Of a stretch of 64,000 nucleotides of DNA, positions 32,460 to 42,077 are shown piece by piece. Numbering within the stretch: the first letter of the stretch is position 1; the number at the start of each line of letters is the position of its first letter. Position numbers and translations under genes: made by a program. Below the pieces are notes generated by a model. It saw only the letters and a program-made list of their open reading frames with translations. It was not told the origin of the DNA and made no database searches. Origin of the DNA: CAWCDJ01 sp963778675 (GTDB lineage Bacteria > Acidobacteriota > Terriglobia > Bryobacterales > Bryobacteraceae); assembly GCA_963778675.1 (NCBI GenBank), contig CAVZVI010000007.1:248001-312000 (forward strand), written 5' to 3'.

Positions 32460-35400
32460 TTAGAGAGCTGCGCGGAAGCTGTATGTGCCAGATTCCACTT
32501 CGAACACGGCGCGGTCGCCCTCGGCGCGCACGAACTTCACACCCTTTGCGCCGTTCGCGGGCTTCCCCGACTCGGTGACGGCTGCAGCGTCTTTCGCGGG
32601 CAGCCACACGGTCGCGGTGGTGTTGGCCGGAATCGACACGTCCAGAAGGAAGGAACCCCGGTCGCGCTTCCAGGAACTGGCGATCGTTCCATACATCGAA
32701 CGGTGCGACGCTTTCACGAACGTCAGGTCTCCTGCCGGATAGGGCCGGATCAGGATGTGCCGGAAGCCAGGTTTCACCGGATCGGTGCGGATCCCGGCCA
32801 GGTATTCATACATCCACACCGCCAGGTCACCGATCTGCATCACGTGGTTGCCGGAGTTCATCGCGGGATCGGCCGTGTCGCCGTTCCACAGCTCCCAGAT
32901 CGTCGTGGCGCCCTTCTCCACCATGTAGCCCCATCCGGGGTATGTCTTCTGGGTGGCGATCTCATAGGCGATGTCGGCGTGGCCGTTGTCGGAAAGCGTG
33001 CGCATCAGCCACTGCGCCCCTACCAGGCCCGTGCCCACGTGGCCGTGGCTCACCTGGTCGATGTTCCGCACCAGGGTCGCCACTACCGATTCACGGTTCT
33101 CCGGTGGAACCATGCCGAAGTACAGCGGCAGGATGCTCGAAGTCTGCGTGCCGTTGTCGTACATGCCGCTGAACGGCTTGAAGAATCGCTTCTGAAAGGC
33201 GTCTTTCACTTGCGCCGCGGACGATTCGAAGCTCGCCGCCTCGGCCGGCTGGTCGAGAATCTGCGCGTACCGTGCGAGCAGCTTGAGCAGCTCGTAGTAA
33301 TAAGAGGTTGCGATCAGGGTCTTGTCGGTCACACGCGTGGGATCCTGCGAGTGGATCAACTTCGGATCTTCCGGCGGAACGCACCAGTCGGCGTACTGGT
33401 CCTTGGAGATCAGGTTGTTCCGGGCGAAGGTGCGGATGTGCGCCATCCACTTTTTCATCTCCGGATAAGCCTGCTCCAGCGCGCGGCGGTCGCCATACTG
33501 GTCGTAGAGCATGCCCGGAACGAAAAGGAACGTGCTCGGCCACGTGAGGTCGTCGTTGTATAAGGGCCAGTAGTTCGGCGAAACATCCGGGATGCTGCCG
33601 CTGGGGCGCTGGGAATCTTCCAGGTCTCGCGTCCACTTCGTGTAGAACGCGGCCACATCGAACATGTACGATTCGCTGCGGCTCACTTGCGAGCGGTCGC
33701 CGAGCCAGCCCTGCCGCTCGTCGCGCTGCGGGCAGTCGGTGGGGATGCTGCGGTAGTTGCCGCGAATGCCCCAGAACATGTTGTGGTGGATCTTGTTCAG
33801 GAGGTCGTTGGAGCTGGTGAAGTCCCCTTCGCGGGTCATGTCGTCGTGGACCACGCGGCCCTCGAGCGCCGACGCCGGCGGCCGCCCCGGATATCCGGTC
33901 ATCTCGACGAACCGGAAGCCGTGATACGTAAACCGCGGCTCCCAAACCTCCGTGCCTTCCCCCTTCAGCGTGTAGATATCGGTGGCGCGTGCCGAACGGA
34001 GGTTCGCGACATACAGCGATCCGTCCGGGTTGAGTGTTTCCGAATGGCGCAGCATGACCTGCGCGCCTTTGGGGCCCGCCACGCGCAAACGGCACCACCC
34101 GACCATGTTCTGCCCCATATCGAAGATGTAAACGCCCGGCCGGAGCTCCTTTACGCTCACGGGCTTCAGGGTCTCGGTCACGCGCAGCGGCTCGGCCATC
34201 TGAGAGACTAAAGCGCCGGATGGTGCCGCTACCACCTGCGCCGCCTCCCACTTGGAATCGGCGAAGCCGGCGCGGCTCCATCCCGGCAGTTCCATGCGGG
34301 CGTCATATTCCTCGCCGTCGTACTCGTTGTTGGCCCGAATCGGTCCGGCGGTGGTCAGCTTCCAGCTTTCATCGCTCACCACGCTCTGCCGGCTGCCGTC
34401 TTCGAATTCGATATTGAGCTGCACGATGGCCTTCGGATACCCGAAGTTGCGCGTGCGGCCGTCGTCGCGCGGCGCGTAGAACCGGCCGTTGCCGAGCATC
34501 AGGCCGACGGCGTTTCGCCCCTGCGCCACCTGCCGGGTCACGTCGAATGTTTCGTAGAGCACGTGCTTGTCGTAGTCCGTCAGGCCGGGCGAGAGCACGT
34601 GATCACCCACCTTGGCCCCATTCAGATAAAGTTCCGAAGTGCCCAGTCCGGAGTAGTAGACGACCGCCCGCCGCACCCGCTTCTCCACGGCGAACTCTTT
34701 TCGCAGCATCCGTGCCGGAAGGCGATGCTCGACTTTGAATCCGGCCGCGCCCCACGGGGCCATGCCGTATGGGCCCAGGTCTTTGGCGGCCTGCCAGGTG
34801 GAGTCCAGGTAACCGGGCTTCTCCCATCCGGCTTCCACCTTGGCGCTGGCGCGCCACAAGTTGCTCGAGACGAAGACCAGCGGATCGCCGGAGGCGAACT
34901 CCACGCGGACCGCGCCGATCAGCCCGGCCGGGCCGTCCGCGCGCCGGTGTGCCGCCTGCACCGCGATCAAGTTATCGCCATCCCGGACCAGCAGCGTCAC
35001 GTCCTTCACCTGCGGCAGTTCGGCGTTCGAATCGCTGGCGATATTCTCGCCGTTGAGATACACCTGCGCGCTGTTGTCGGCGCCGATCATGGCGAGTGCG
35101 TGCGTGACTTTGCGCCCGGCGGGCACTGTGAATACGGCGCGGAAAAAGCGGTCTCCCACCGGCGCGCCGTTGTCGGCGTTGCCGGTCTCCCAGATCCAGC
35201 GCGCACTCTCGAAGGCAACGAACGGGCTGCCCGGATCCTTCACGACGCCGTGCTCGTCGCGCCCGATCCATTTTCCCTGCCAGTCGCGCGCTTCGAGCAG
35301 GCCCATGGACCACTGCGCAGGCGCGCTCCAACCACTCGCGGCGCCATCCTGGTCCCACACCTCGACCTTCCAGAACGCCGGCACGCCGGAGACCAGCGGC

Positions 35401-35696
35401 TTGCCGCGATACACCACCTGCGTCGACTGGCTGGAATCGACTTTGCCCGAATCCCAGAGGTCGCCCGTATTCGCGCGCAGCGCCCGCTCGCTGGCTGCCA
35501 CCAGGACGCGGTAGGCTGTTTGGCCCAGCCCCCGCGCCTTCGGGTCGACCGGAGCCAGAACCCAACTCAAGCGCGGCGCCGTGGTATCGATGCCCTGCGG
35601 GTTTACCCGATACTCCGTTCGCAAATCGCGCGGCTGCAGCCCCGCACCCACACACAATGCGGCGCTGAGGAAGAAATAGAGAATTCCGTTACGCAT
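32460..35696 (-). CDS. Alpha-L-rhamnosidase, GH78 family
   Basis: A 1078-residue secreted glycoside hydrolase that releases terminal alpha-L-rhamnose from plant flavonoid glycosides, pectins or microbial polysaccharides. The signal peptide is MRNGILYFFLSAALCVGAG. The Ig-like N domain has RTEYRVNPQGIDTTAPRLSWVL, followed by Bac_rhamnosid_N text (RKEFAVEKRVRRAVVYYSGLGTSELYLNGAKVGDHVLSPGLTDYDK). The (alpha/alpha)6 catalytic barrel contains DCPQRDERQGWLGD, where D654 and E660 are candidate acid/base residues. A C-terminal beta-sandwich ends the chain. An extra jellyroll-like insert near residues 160-270 (FFRAVFTVPAGRKVTHALAMIGADNSAQVYLNG) probably binds carbohydrate. It is divergent from the metallohydrolase at 35762 across 65 nt. 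Confidence 0.94.
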   Translation of the reverse strand: MRNGILYFFLSAALCVGAGLQPRDLRTEYRVNPQGIDTTAPRLSWVLAPVDPKARGLGQTAYRVLVAASERALRANTGDLWDSGKVDSSQSTQVVYRGKPLVSGVPAFWKVEVWDQDGAASGWSAPAQWSMGLLEARDWQGKWIGRDEHGVVKDPGSPFVAFESARWIWETGNADNGAPVGDRFFRAVFTVPAGRKVTHALAMIGADNSAQVYLNGENIASDSNAELPQVKDVTLLVRDGDNLIAVQAAHRRADGPAGLIGAVRVEFASGDPLVFVSSNLWRASAKVEAGWEKPGYLDSTWQAAKDLGPYGMAPWGAAGFKVEHRLPARMLRKEFAVEKRVRRAVVYYSGLGTSELYLNGAKVGDHVLSPGLTDYDKHVLYETFDVTRQVAQGRNAVGLMLGNGRFYAPRDDGRTRNFGYPKAIVQLNIEFEDGSRQSVVSDESWKLTTAGPIRANNEYDGEEYDARMELPGWSRAGFADSKWEAAQVVAAPSGALVSQMAEPLRVTETLKPVSVKELRPGVYIFDMGQNMVGWCRLRVAGPKGAQVMLRHSETLNPDGSLYVANLRSARATDIYTLKGEGTEVWEPRFTYHGFRFVEMTGYPGRPPASALEGRVVHDDMTREGDFTSSNDLLNKIHHNMFWGIRGNYRSIPTDCPQRDERQGWLGDRSQVSRSESYMFDVAAFYTKWTRDLEDSQRPSGSIPDVSPNYWPLYNDDLTWPSTFLFVPGMLYDQYGDRRALEQAYPEMKKWMAHIRTFARNNLISKDQYADWCVPPEDPKLIHSQDPTRVTDKTLIATSYYYELLKLLARYAQILDQPAEAASFESSAAQVKDAFQKRFFKPFSGMYDNGTQTSSILPLYFGMVPPENRESVVATLVRNIDQVSHGHVGTGLVGAQWLMRTLSDNGHADIAYEIATQKTYPGWGYMVEKGATTIWELWNGDTADPAMNSGNHVMQIGDLAVWMYEYLAGIRTDPVKPGFRHILIRPYPAGDLTFVKASHRSMYGTIASSWKRDRGSFLLDVSIPANTTATVWLPAKDAAAVTESGKPANGAKGVKFVRAEGDRAVFEVESGTYSFRAAL

Positions 35697-35761
35697 GGCG
35701 TCCTTCCATGAAACCAGTACCGTATCATAATGAGGCGGTGCGCGATATACTTGGGCGCATT

Positions 35762-38015
35762 ATGAGAGTCGCCTGGGTAGCCATCCTCTGTTCTGCCGCC
35801 ATCGGACAGGAAGCGCACCAGCATGCGGCGCAGCCACCCGCCGTGCCGCTTCAGCCCCTGGCGCAGCAGGTCCGCCGGATCGAAGAAGCCCTCCAGTATC
35901 TGGGCCAGCCGCTATCCCCTTCGGACCACCGCCGCATCAACCAGGCCATCGGCAACCCCAGATGAGTCCGCCGCCGTGTCGGAGCTTCAGTCCGTTTTGG
36001 ATCCGTACGTCCTGGTCAATGTCGAGATCAACGCGGAGAGCCGCGTCAAGGTGGAGCAGGGCGCCGCCAAACCGGAACTGGTGGAAGCCGGGGGCCGCTT
36101 GTTTCTGGTGAAGGTCGCGAATGGCGGAAACGTCACCGCGCAGCTCAACGTCGAGAGCCCCAACAGCGGCCGCGTCTATATCCCTTCGAACGGCGACCCC
36201 TCGCCTGCCCTGCGACTTTCGCCGCGCGAATCGGCGGATAAGTGGGCCGAAATCTCGCTCTACCAGCGTCCGCCGATGGCGCGCCGCCTCTCCGGGCTGG
36301 CGGTGGAATACGCGATCCTCGAGATCTTCAGCCGCGATGCCGGCAAGCGCTCCGCCAAGATCAGTTTCAATGTGGGACAGGGCAGTCAGGATATCGGCTT
36401 TCGCAACGACGTCTCGATTCTGTTCGACGCGCTGCCGGCGCGGCCCGTCGTGCTGCGCGTCAAAGACGAAAACGGCAGGCCCACGATGGCGGCCTTCACC
36501 ATCCGCGACCGCCTCAACCGCCTCTACCCGCTACCCGCCAAACGGCTGGCACCCGACTTTTTCTTTCAGCCCCAGGTTTATCGCGCCGACGGGGAATCCG
36601 TTCAGCTACCCGCCGGCTACTACACCGTGCAGTACAACGGCGGCCCCGAGTATGTGACCCACACGCATGAATTCGCCGTTACGGCGGCCGGGCCGGCCGA
36701 GGAGTCGTTTCAGCTCGACCGCTGGATCGACCCATCGAAATACGGCTGGTATTCCGGCGATCACCACATTCATGCGGCCGGCTGCTCGCACTATATGAAT
36801 CCGACGGAGGGCGTCGAGCCGAAGGACATGATCCGGCAGATTCTCGGCGAGCACCTCAACCTGGCATCGGTGCTCACCTGGGGACCTGATTACTACTACC
36901 AGAAGCAGTTCTTCTCCGGGAAGGACGACCCGCTCTCCCAGCCCGGCCGGCTCATGCACTACGATCTCGAAGTCTCCGGATTTCCTTCGAGCCACGCCGG
37001 CCACATCGTGCTGCTCGATCTCAAGGAGCAGGATTATCCCGGCACCAAGCGGATCGAAGACTGGCCCACGTGGGACCTCCCGATCTTCCGCTGGGCGAAA
37101 TCGCAGGGCGCCATCACCGGCTTCGCGCACTCGGGGTGGGGCCTGCAGGTGATGAGCAAGGACCTGCCGACTTACGAGATGCCCGGCTTCGACGGCATCG
37201 GCGCCAATGAATACATCGTCGACGTGACGCACCCCGGCATGGTCGATTTCATTTCGGCGGTCGATACGCCGTACGTCTGGGAGTTGAACATCTGGTACCA
37301 CACCCTGAACGTCGGCTTCCGCACTCCCATTGGCGGCGAGACCGATTTTCCCTGCATCTATGACGGCCGCGTCGGTATCGGCCGCACGTACGCCAAGATC
37401 GACGGTCCGCTGACGTATTCCTCGTGGCTCGAAGCCCTGAAATCCGGCAGAAGCTACGTCTCGGACGGCAAGACGCACCTGATGGATTTCCGGGTCAATG
37501 GCACGGAAGTGGGCGGCGAGTTGAAGATGCCGGCGCCCGGCACGGTGACGATCACGCTCAAGGCCGCCGCCTATCTCGCACCCACGCCGGACGAAGCCAT
37601 CCGCAAGCTGCCCTACGACGAGAAGCCTTATTGGGATGTAGAACGGGCGCGGATCGGCCAGACGCGGGACGTCCCCGTGGAGATCGTGGTGAACGGCAAG
37701 GTGGCGGCGCGCCAGACTCTAACCGCCGATGGCAAGGTGCGCGATTTGAAATTCGAGGTGCCCGTGACCGAAAGCAGTTGGATCGCCGCTCGTGTACTCC
37801 CCGCCGCTCATACCAACCCGGTGTTCGCCGTGGTGGCGGGCAAGCCGGTGCGCGCCTCCCGCCGCAGCGCCGAATGGTGTCTCGACGCGGTGAACCAGTG
37901 CTGGACCCAGAAGGCCCCGCGCATCTCGGTCAACGAGCTGGGAGAAGCGAAGCGCGCATACGACCACGCCCGCGAAGTCTACGGGCGACTGGCGCAGGAA
38001 TCCGCTCACGATTGA
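35762..38015 (+). pseudogene. CehA/McbA family metallohydrolase, frameshifted near the N-terminus
   Basis: A secreted PHP-superfamily metallohydrolase of the CehA/McbA type, split by one base. The first frame starts at the ATG at 35762 with a signal peptide (MRVAWVAILCSAAIGQ) and reads EEALQYLGQPLSPSDHRRINQAIGNP before a stop at 35963-35965. The second frame continues DESAAVSELQSVLDPYVLVNVEIN to 38015. Removing one C from the run CCCC at 35956-35959 joins them as GNPDESAAV. The PHP domain shows GWYSGDHHIHAAGCSHY, WGPDYYYQKQFF, ITGFAHSGWG and a later Asp/His-containing DGRVGIGRTYAKIDGP. CehA-type enzymes hydrolyse phosphoester or carbamate-like bonds; the natural substrate is unknown. The frameshift may be an assembly error at the homopolymer. 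Confidence 0.82.
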
Positions 38016-38263
38016 ATCAGGCGGATTTTCTCAAATGTAAACAGCAGAAAATGGCAGAACAGCGCCGTGACCAGCCACGAGAAGATGAGAACCGCACCGT
38101 CCCAAATGGGGATCCTCCAAAAACCGGGGTTCCAGAACATCTCGGCGAGCGGGTGGTATCCAGCCACTGTAGGCTGATCGGCGAGCCAGACCAAAGTGCC
38201 CGCCAGGGCCGCGAGTAAGATCCGGGACGAACCCCTCCGCAGTCGCTTCATACCGTTCATCAT
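38006..38263 (-). CDS. Small hypothetical membrane protein
   Basis: About 85 residues from an ATG at 38261-38263, with two hydrophobic segments (ILLAALAGTLVWLADQ and IWDGAVLIFSWLVTALFCHFLLF). The frame can extend to 38287. It lies 40 nt after the thioredoxin gene on the same strand and overlaps the convergent metallohydrolase end by 10 nt. I do not recognise the family. The membrane pattern and gene-like placement support it, but codon evidence alone is weak. Confidence 0.5.
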   Translation of the reverse strand: MMNGMKRLRRGSSRILLAALAGTLVWLADQPTVAGYHPLAEMFWNPGFWRIPIWDGAVLIFSWLVTALFCHFLLFTFEKIRLIQS

Positions 38264-38302
38264 AACCCTGGACACGCAACCGTTCAAAACGCCGGATTTC
38301 GC

Positions 38303-38752
38303 CTACGCCGCCGGGGCCGACGCCTGCTCCAGCCAGCGCCGCATCTCGATTCGCGGGGTTACGCCCGCCCTCTGCGTCACCATGCGGCCGTTGAGCAGCA
38401 CCACGAAGTTGGGGATGCCTTGAACCTGGAAGCGCGCGGCCAGGTCGGGGTGCGCTTCGGTATCGACCTTGAGAACTACGGCGCGGCCCGCCATCTCCTT
38501 CGCCACGGCTTCGACTTCCGGAGCCGCCATACGGCAGGGGCCGCACCAGGCGGCCCAAAAGTCCACCAGCACGGGCACGCGAGCCTCCCGCACCACTTCG
38601 TCGAATAGACCGGTATCGGCTTCGATCGGCTCGGAGGCAGGAGGGAGCGGGGACTTGCAGGAACCGCAGCGGCCGGTATCGGCCACGTGTTTTGCGGGTA
38701 TCCGGTTCACCGTCCCGCACACGGCACATTTGCGAAGCACGGACGCACTCAT
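38303..38752 (-). CDS. trxC: Thioredoxin 2 (TrxC type, with N-terminal zinc ribbon)
   Basis: A 149-residue thioredoxin with the extra N-terminal zinc-binding region of thioredoxin 2. CxxC pairs C9/C12 and C29/C32 (RKCAVCG and GRCGSCK) precede the fold LVDFWAAWCGPCRMAAPEVEAVAKEM with redox cysteines C70 and C73, then the cis-proline motif GIPNF. Length and layout match E. coli TrxC. It reduces protein disulfides in the cytoplasm and in E. coli is part of the oxidative-stress response. A small membrane protein gene follows on the same strand. Confidence 0.93.
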   Translation of the reverse strand: MSASVLRKCAVCGTVNRIPAKHVADTGRCGSCKSPLPPASEPIEADTGLFDEVVREARVPVLVDFWAAWCGPCRMAAPEVEAVAKEMAGRAVVLKVDTEAHPDLAARFQVQGIPNFVVLLNGRMVTQRAGVTPRIEMRRWLEQASAPAA

Positions 38753-38798
38753 ATTTCGGAAGCGCGGGACGGGCCGGAGCCCGCCCCACGCCTTGTCG

Positions 38799-40091
38799 CT
38801 ACACTTTCTCAGGAACCACGAACGGCTTGCGGTAATTCCGCGTGAACATCCGGTTGGCTTCTTCGTCGCCCTTGGCGGTCATGGTCACCGGGTCGAAGTG
38901 AATGGTCCGGCCAAGGCGATAGGAAATGTTGGCCAGGTGGACGAGCACCGTCGATGCCGCGCCCTCTTCGATCTCGGCGTTCAGGTGTTCGCGCTGCCGG
39001 CTGCGAACCGCTTCGATGAAGTTCAGGTAGTGGTCGCCACCCTCGCGCCCCTCGGGGCCGGGGGTCTGCTCTTTGCCCATCCACGTCTTGTAGGACGCGT
39101 AGCTGTCCACCGCAAGGTAGCCCTTGGAGCCGTAGAACAGGTCGCCGATGGCGTTGTTGCCGCGGTCGTGGACTGTGGCTTCGCCGTTGGTCATCCAGTG
39201 GCGGACTTCGAACTCCATCATTTTGCGCTTGCCGTTCCCGTCGAACTCGAAGGCGCAATTCAGCGTGTTGGGCGTCTCCTGGTCGTCGTCGAACATGAAG
39301 TGGCCGCCGATGGCGCTGACCTTCACGGGGTACTTTACGCCCAGTCCCCAACGCGCGATATCCACCTGGTGGATGCCCTGGTTGCCCAGGTCGCCATTGC
39401 CGGTATCCCAGAACCAGTGCCACTTGTAATGGAAGCGGTTCTGCGTGAACTGGTGCATGGGCGAGGGCCCGGTCCAGAGATCATAATCCACTCCGGCGGG
39501 CACGGGCTCGGGCTTGGCATGGCCAATCGTGTCGCGCCATTTGAAGCACAGGCCGCGCGCCAGGTAGACATCGCCCAGGAAGCCGTCGCGCATCTTCTGC
39601 ACCGCTTCCTGCACGGCCTTCGAGGAGCGGATCTGGCTGCCCTGCTGCACCATGCGGTTGTACTTGCGCGCCGCGGCCACAATCTGCTTCGCTTCGAAAA
39701 TGTTGTGCGAGCACGGCTTCTCGACGTAAACATCTTTGCCCGCCTGGCAGGCCCAGATCGCGATCAAGGTGTGCCAGTGGTTGGGCGTGGAAATCGATAC
39801 CGCATCGATATCCTTGTTCTCGATCAGCTTGCGGATATCTTTGTAGGTTTCCGGCTTGGGCTTGTTCAGCCGTTCCATCTGCTTCAGGCCGTTCGCGATG
39901 TGCGAATCGTCAACATCGCAAATCGCGGCGATCTGCACGTTGTCGAGCTTACTGTAGCCGCCGATGTGATCCCGGCCGCGGCCGCCAATGCCGACGCAGG
40001 CGACGCGTACCGTGTCGTTCGGACTACCGAACACGCTGGATGCGGCGCCGAGGGCCGCCGCCGAACTCATCAGGAAATGTCTTCGATCCAT
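38799..40091 (-). CDS. Gfo/Idh/MocA family oxidoreductase, Tat-exported
   Basis: A 430-residue NAD(P)-dependent sugar oxidoreductase family protein. The ATG at 40089-40091 gives a twin-arginine leader (MDRRHFLMSSAAALGAASSVFG) and has GGAGGAG upstream; a longer start exists 18 nt earlier. The Rossmann motif is VRVACVGIGGRGRDHIGGY, followed by ICDVDD, STPNHWHTLIAIWACQAGKDVYVEKPCSHN (the family EKP motif) and a C-terminal alpha/beta domain with GNQGIHQVDIARWGLG. Exported members are frequent in Acidobacteriota and Planctomycetota, and some act as glycosidases through a redox mechanism. The substrate is unknown. Nearby rhamnosidase and PmoA-like genes fit carbohydrate catabolism. Confidence 0.92.
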   Translation of the reverse strand: MDRRHFLMSSAAALGAASSVFGSPNDTVRVACVGIGGRGRDHIGGYSKLDNVQIAAICDVDDSHIANGLKQMERLNKPKPETYKDIRKLIENKDIDAVSISTPNHWHTLIAIWACQAGKDVYVEKPCSHNIFEAKQIVAAARKYNRMVQQGSQIRSSKAVQEAVQKMRDGFLGDVYLARGLCFKWRDTIGHAKPEPVPAGVDYDLWTGPSPMHQFTQNRFHYKWHWFWDTGNGDLGNQGIHQVDIARWGLGVKYPVKVSAIGGHFMFDDDQETPNTLNCAFEFDGNGKRKMMEFEVRHWMTNGEATVHDRGNNAIGDLFYGSKGYLAVDSYASYKTWMGKEQTPGPEGREGGDHYLNFIEAVRSRQREHLNAEIEEGAASTVLVHLANISYRLGRTIHFDPVTMTAKGDEEANRMFTRNYRKPFVVPEKV

Positions 40092-40161
40092 TAGCCGCTC
40101 CTCCACCACCGGTAACCAAGAATGCTCTGGCGCTTGTGCAAACGTTACCGATAATTCGGCT

Positions 40162-41118
40162 TCACCTTATCACATTTGAGGGGTTTCCCGCCAGAAACGC
40201 CGTGATATTCTCCACGGCTGCCTGCATCAGGCGGGCACGCGCTTCCCGCGTCGCCCAGGCGATATGCGGAGTGACCAGGCAATTGCGTGCGGAAAGCAAC
40301 GGGTTGTCTTCCTCCGGCGGCTCAACCGAGAGCACATCCAGGCCGGCGCCCGCCAGGCGGCCTTCGTTGAGCGCATCCGCCAGGTCGCGGTCGACCACGA
40401 GCGGGCCGCGCGATGTGTTGATGAGGAATGCCCCCGGTTTCATCAGCCCGAGGCTGCGCGCGTTGATCATGCCGCGGGTTTCCGGAAAGAGCGGCGAGTG
40501 CAGGCTCACCACGTCGGACTCCCGCAACAACTCATCCACCTCCGCCCATCGGAACCCGGGCCAGTCCGGCGGATCGCCGTGGTAGGTGTCGTTCGCGATC
40601 ACCCGCATTCCGAGAGCGTCGGCGATCCGGCCGGTCTGCCGCCCGATGCGGCCGAAGCCCACAATCCCCATCGTCTTGCCGGCCAGTTCGACAAGAGGCG
40701 TCTTCCAGAAACTCCAGTCGGGGCTGTGCGACCATTCCCCCGCGCGCACGGCGTCCGAGTGCAGCTTCACGTTATGGCAAAGCTCCAGAAGGAGCGCGAA
40801 CACGAATTGCGCGACCGAGGCAGTACCGTACGTTGGGATATTCGTGACCACGATGCCGCGGGCGTTTGCGGATTCCGTGTCGACGATGTTATATCCGGTG
40901 GCCAGCACCCCGATATACCGCAGGTCTGGAAGCTGCTGCAGAATGTAGCCCGGCAGCGGCGTCTTGTTGGTAAGAACGATTTCCGAACCGGCGGCGCGCG
41001 CCGGCACTTCTTCCACGCGGGTGCGATCGAAGACCCGCAATTCTCCGAGGCCGCTGAGCGCATCCCAGGAGAGGTCTCCCGGATTGAGACAGTATCCATC
41101 CAGAACGGTAATTGTCAT
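40162..41118 (-). CDS. D-2-hydroxyacid dehydrogenase (glycerate/hydroxypyruvate dehydrogenase type)
   Basis: A 318-residue NAD-dependent dehydrogenase. The N-terminal catalytic domain contains IVLTNKTPLPGYILQQLPDLRYIGVLATGYN. The Rossmann domain shows TMGIVGFGRIGRQTGRIADALGM. The catalytic trio is visible as an Arg (FLINTSRGPLVVDRDLADAL), a Glu (GAGLDVLSVEPPEEDNPL) and a His (LVTPHIAWATREAR). The order and length match HprA-like glycerate dehydrogenases, which reduce hydroxypyruvate to D-glycerate. It lies 24 nt downstream of the PmoA-like gene on the same strand, so co-transcription is likely. Confidence 0.93.
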   Translation of the reverse strand: MTITVLDGYCLNPGDLSWDALSGLGELRVFDRTRVEEVPARAAGSEIVLTNKTPLPGYILQQLPDLRYIGVLATGYNIVDTESANARGIVVTNIPTYGTASVAQFVFALLLELCHNVKLHSDAVRAGEWSHSPDWSFWKTPLVELAGKTMGIVGFGRIGRQTGRIADALGMRVIANDTYHGDPPDWPGFRWAEVDELLRESDVVSLHSPLFPETRGMINARSLGLMKPGAFLINTSRGPLVVDRDLADALNEGRLAGAGLDVLSVEPPEEDNPLLSARNCLVTPHIAWATREARARLMQAAVENITAFLAGNPSNVIR

Positions 41119-41142
41119 AGAGGCGATTGATGAGGAGCGGCC

Positions 41143-42051
41143 TTACTGCCCCGCGTACTCCTGGTACATCTCCGCGACGTGGCCACTCCCGGCATCGCCG
41201 GGGTGAATCACCACGCGCCACTGAAATCGCAGTTTCTGGCCGGCGGGCAACTTCCATTGGCTTTCGGGCAAGCTCGGATCGAACGCGTTCCGCCCGAACG
41301 GGTCGAGCGCGAACAGACCATAATCGCGCGCGTGCCAGTAGGTCGGGTGGCGCGGGTTCATCGGGTTGTCGAAGATCGCGACCCCCAGCCGTTCGCCGTC
41401 GAGCACCGTGGTGTAATCCACCCAGTTCGAACGTTTGCCCCATACCTTCATCATTCCGGAGAGGCCCTCGGCATTGACCATCCTGCCGCCGCGCTTTTCG
41501 GTGAATGCGTCATTCAGCCGGATGGCGAATGCGCCTTCCTTCGTATCGCCGAAGGTAACGTCGGTCGCGGCCGTCAGCGTGATATCGAAGTCGATCATTC
41601 GCAGTTCGGGGCCGGAATGAAACGTCATTTTGCGATCCTCCACCAGCAGCGTCTCGCCGGAAGGATCGCGCCAATCCATTGTCGCGGTGAGCACGTCGCC
41701 GTTCAAAGCGGCGTTGCGCACCACGATCCGGCCGATGTGCGGCTTGGTGTAGGAGGGGTCGTTCTCCCAGAATTTGACTCCGTTCACATCGTCGTAGGAG
41801 AACCAAAGCCCGCGGTGATGAAGATGATCGCGGCTCTCGCCGGGGATGTTCTGCATCGGAAAGCCGCGGGTCACGATCTTACCGGACGCGGACCAGATCG
41901 GCGCCATGTACGGCTTGTTGGCATCGTTGCCGTAGTGGAAAACGGCAAACGGTTTCCCACCTACATTCACGGCAATCTGCGGATCGGCGGTCGGCGCCTG
42001 CGCGGAGGCGCATGCCGCGGAGGCGAGAAGAGCAATCAGTAGGGATCGCAT
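41143..42051 (-). CDS. PmoA-like (DUF6807) secreted protein
   Basis: A 302-residue protein from the ATG at 42049-42051, which gives a signal peptide (MRSLLIALLASAACASA). Conserved text includes KPFAVFHYGNDANKPYMAPIWSASG, FPMQNIPGESRDHLHHRGLWFSYDDVNGVKFWEN and a late FALDPFGRNAFDPSLPESQWKLPAGQKLRFQWRVVIHPGD. Databases label such proteins 'PmoA family' or DUF6807, but they are unrelated to a working methane monooxygenase and are common beside sugar-degrading enzymes. The HHRG motif suggests a metal or sugar site. Its start is only 26 nt from the divergent gene at 42078. Confidence 0.88.
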   Translation of the reverse strand: MRSLLIALLASAACASAQAPTADPQIAVNVGGKPFAVFHYGNDANKPYMAPIWSASGKIVTRGFPMQNIPGESRDHLHHRGLWFSYDDVNGVKFWENDPSYTKPHIGRIVVRNAALNGDVLTATMDWRDPSGETLLVEDRKMTFHSGPELRMIDFDITLTAATDVTFGDTKEGAFAIRLNDAFTEKRGGRMVNAEGLSGMMKVWGKRSNWVDYTTVLDGERLGVAIFDNPMNPRHPTYWHARDYGLFALDPFGRNAFDPSLPESQWKLPAGQKLRFQWRVVIHPGDAGSGHVAEMYQEYAGQ

Positions 42052-42077
42052 GGGCTTCGAGGAGATAATATCATTCC

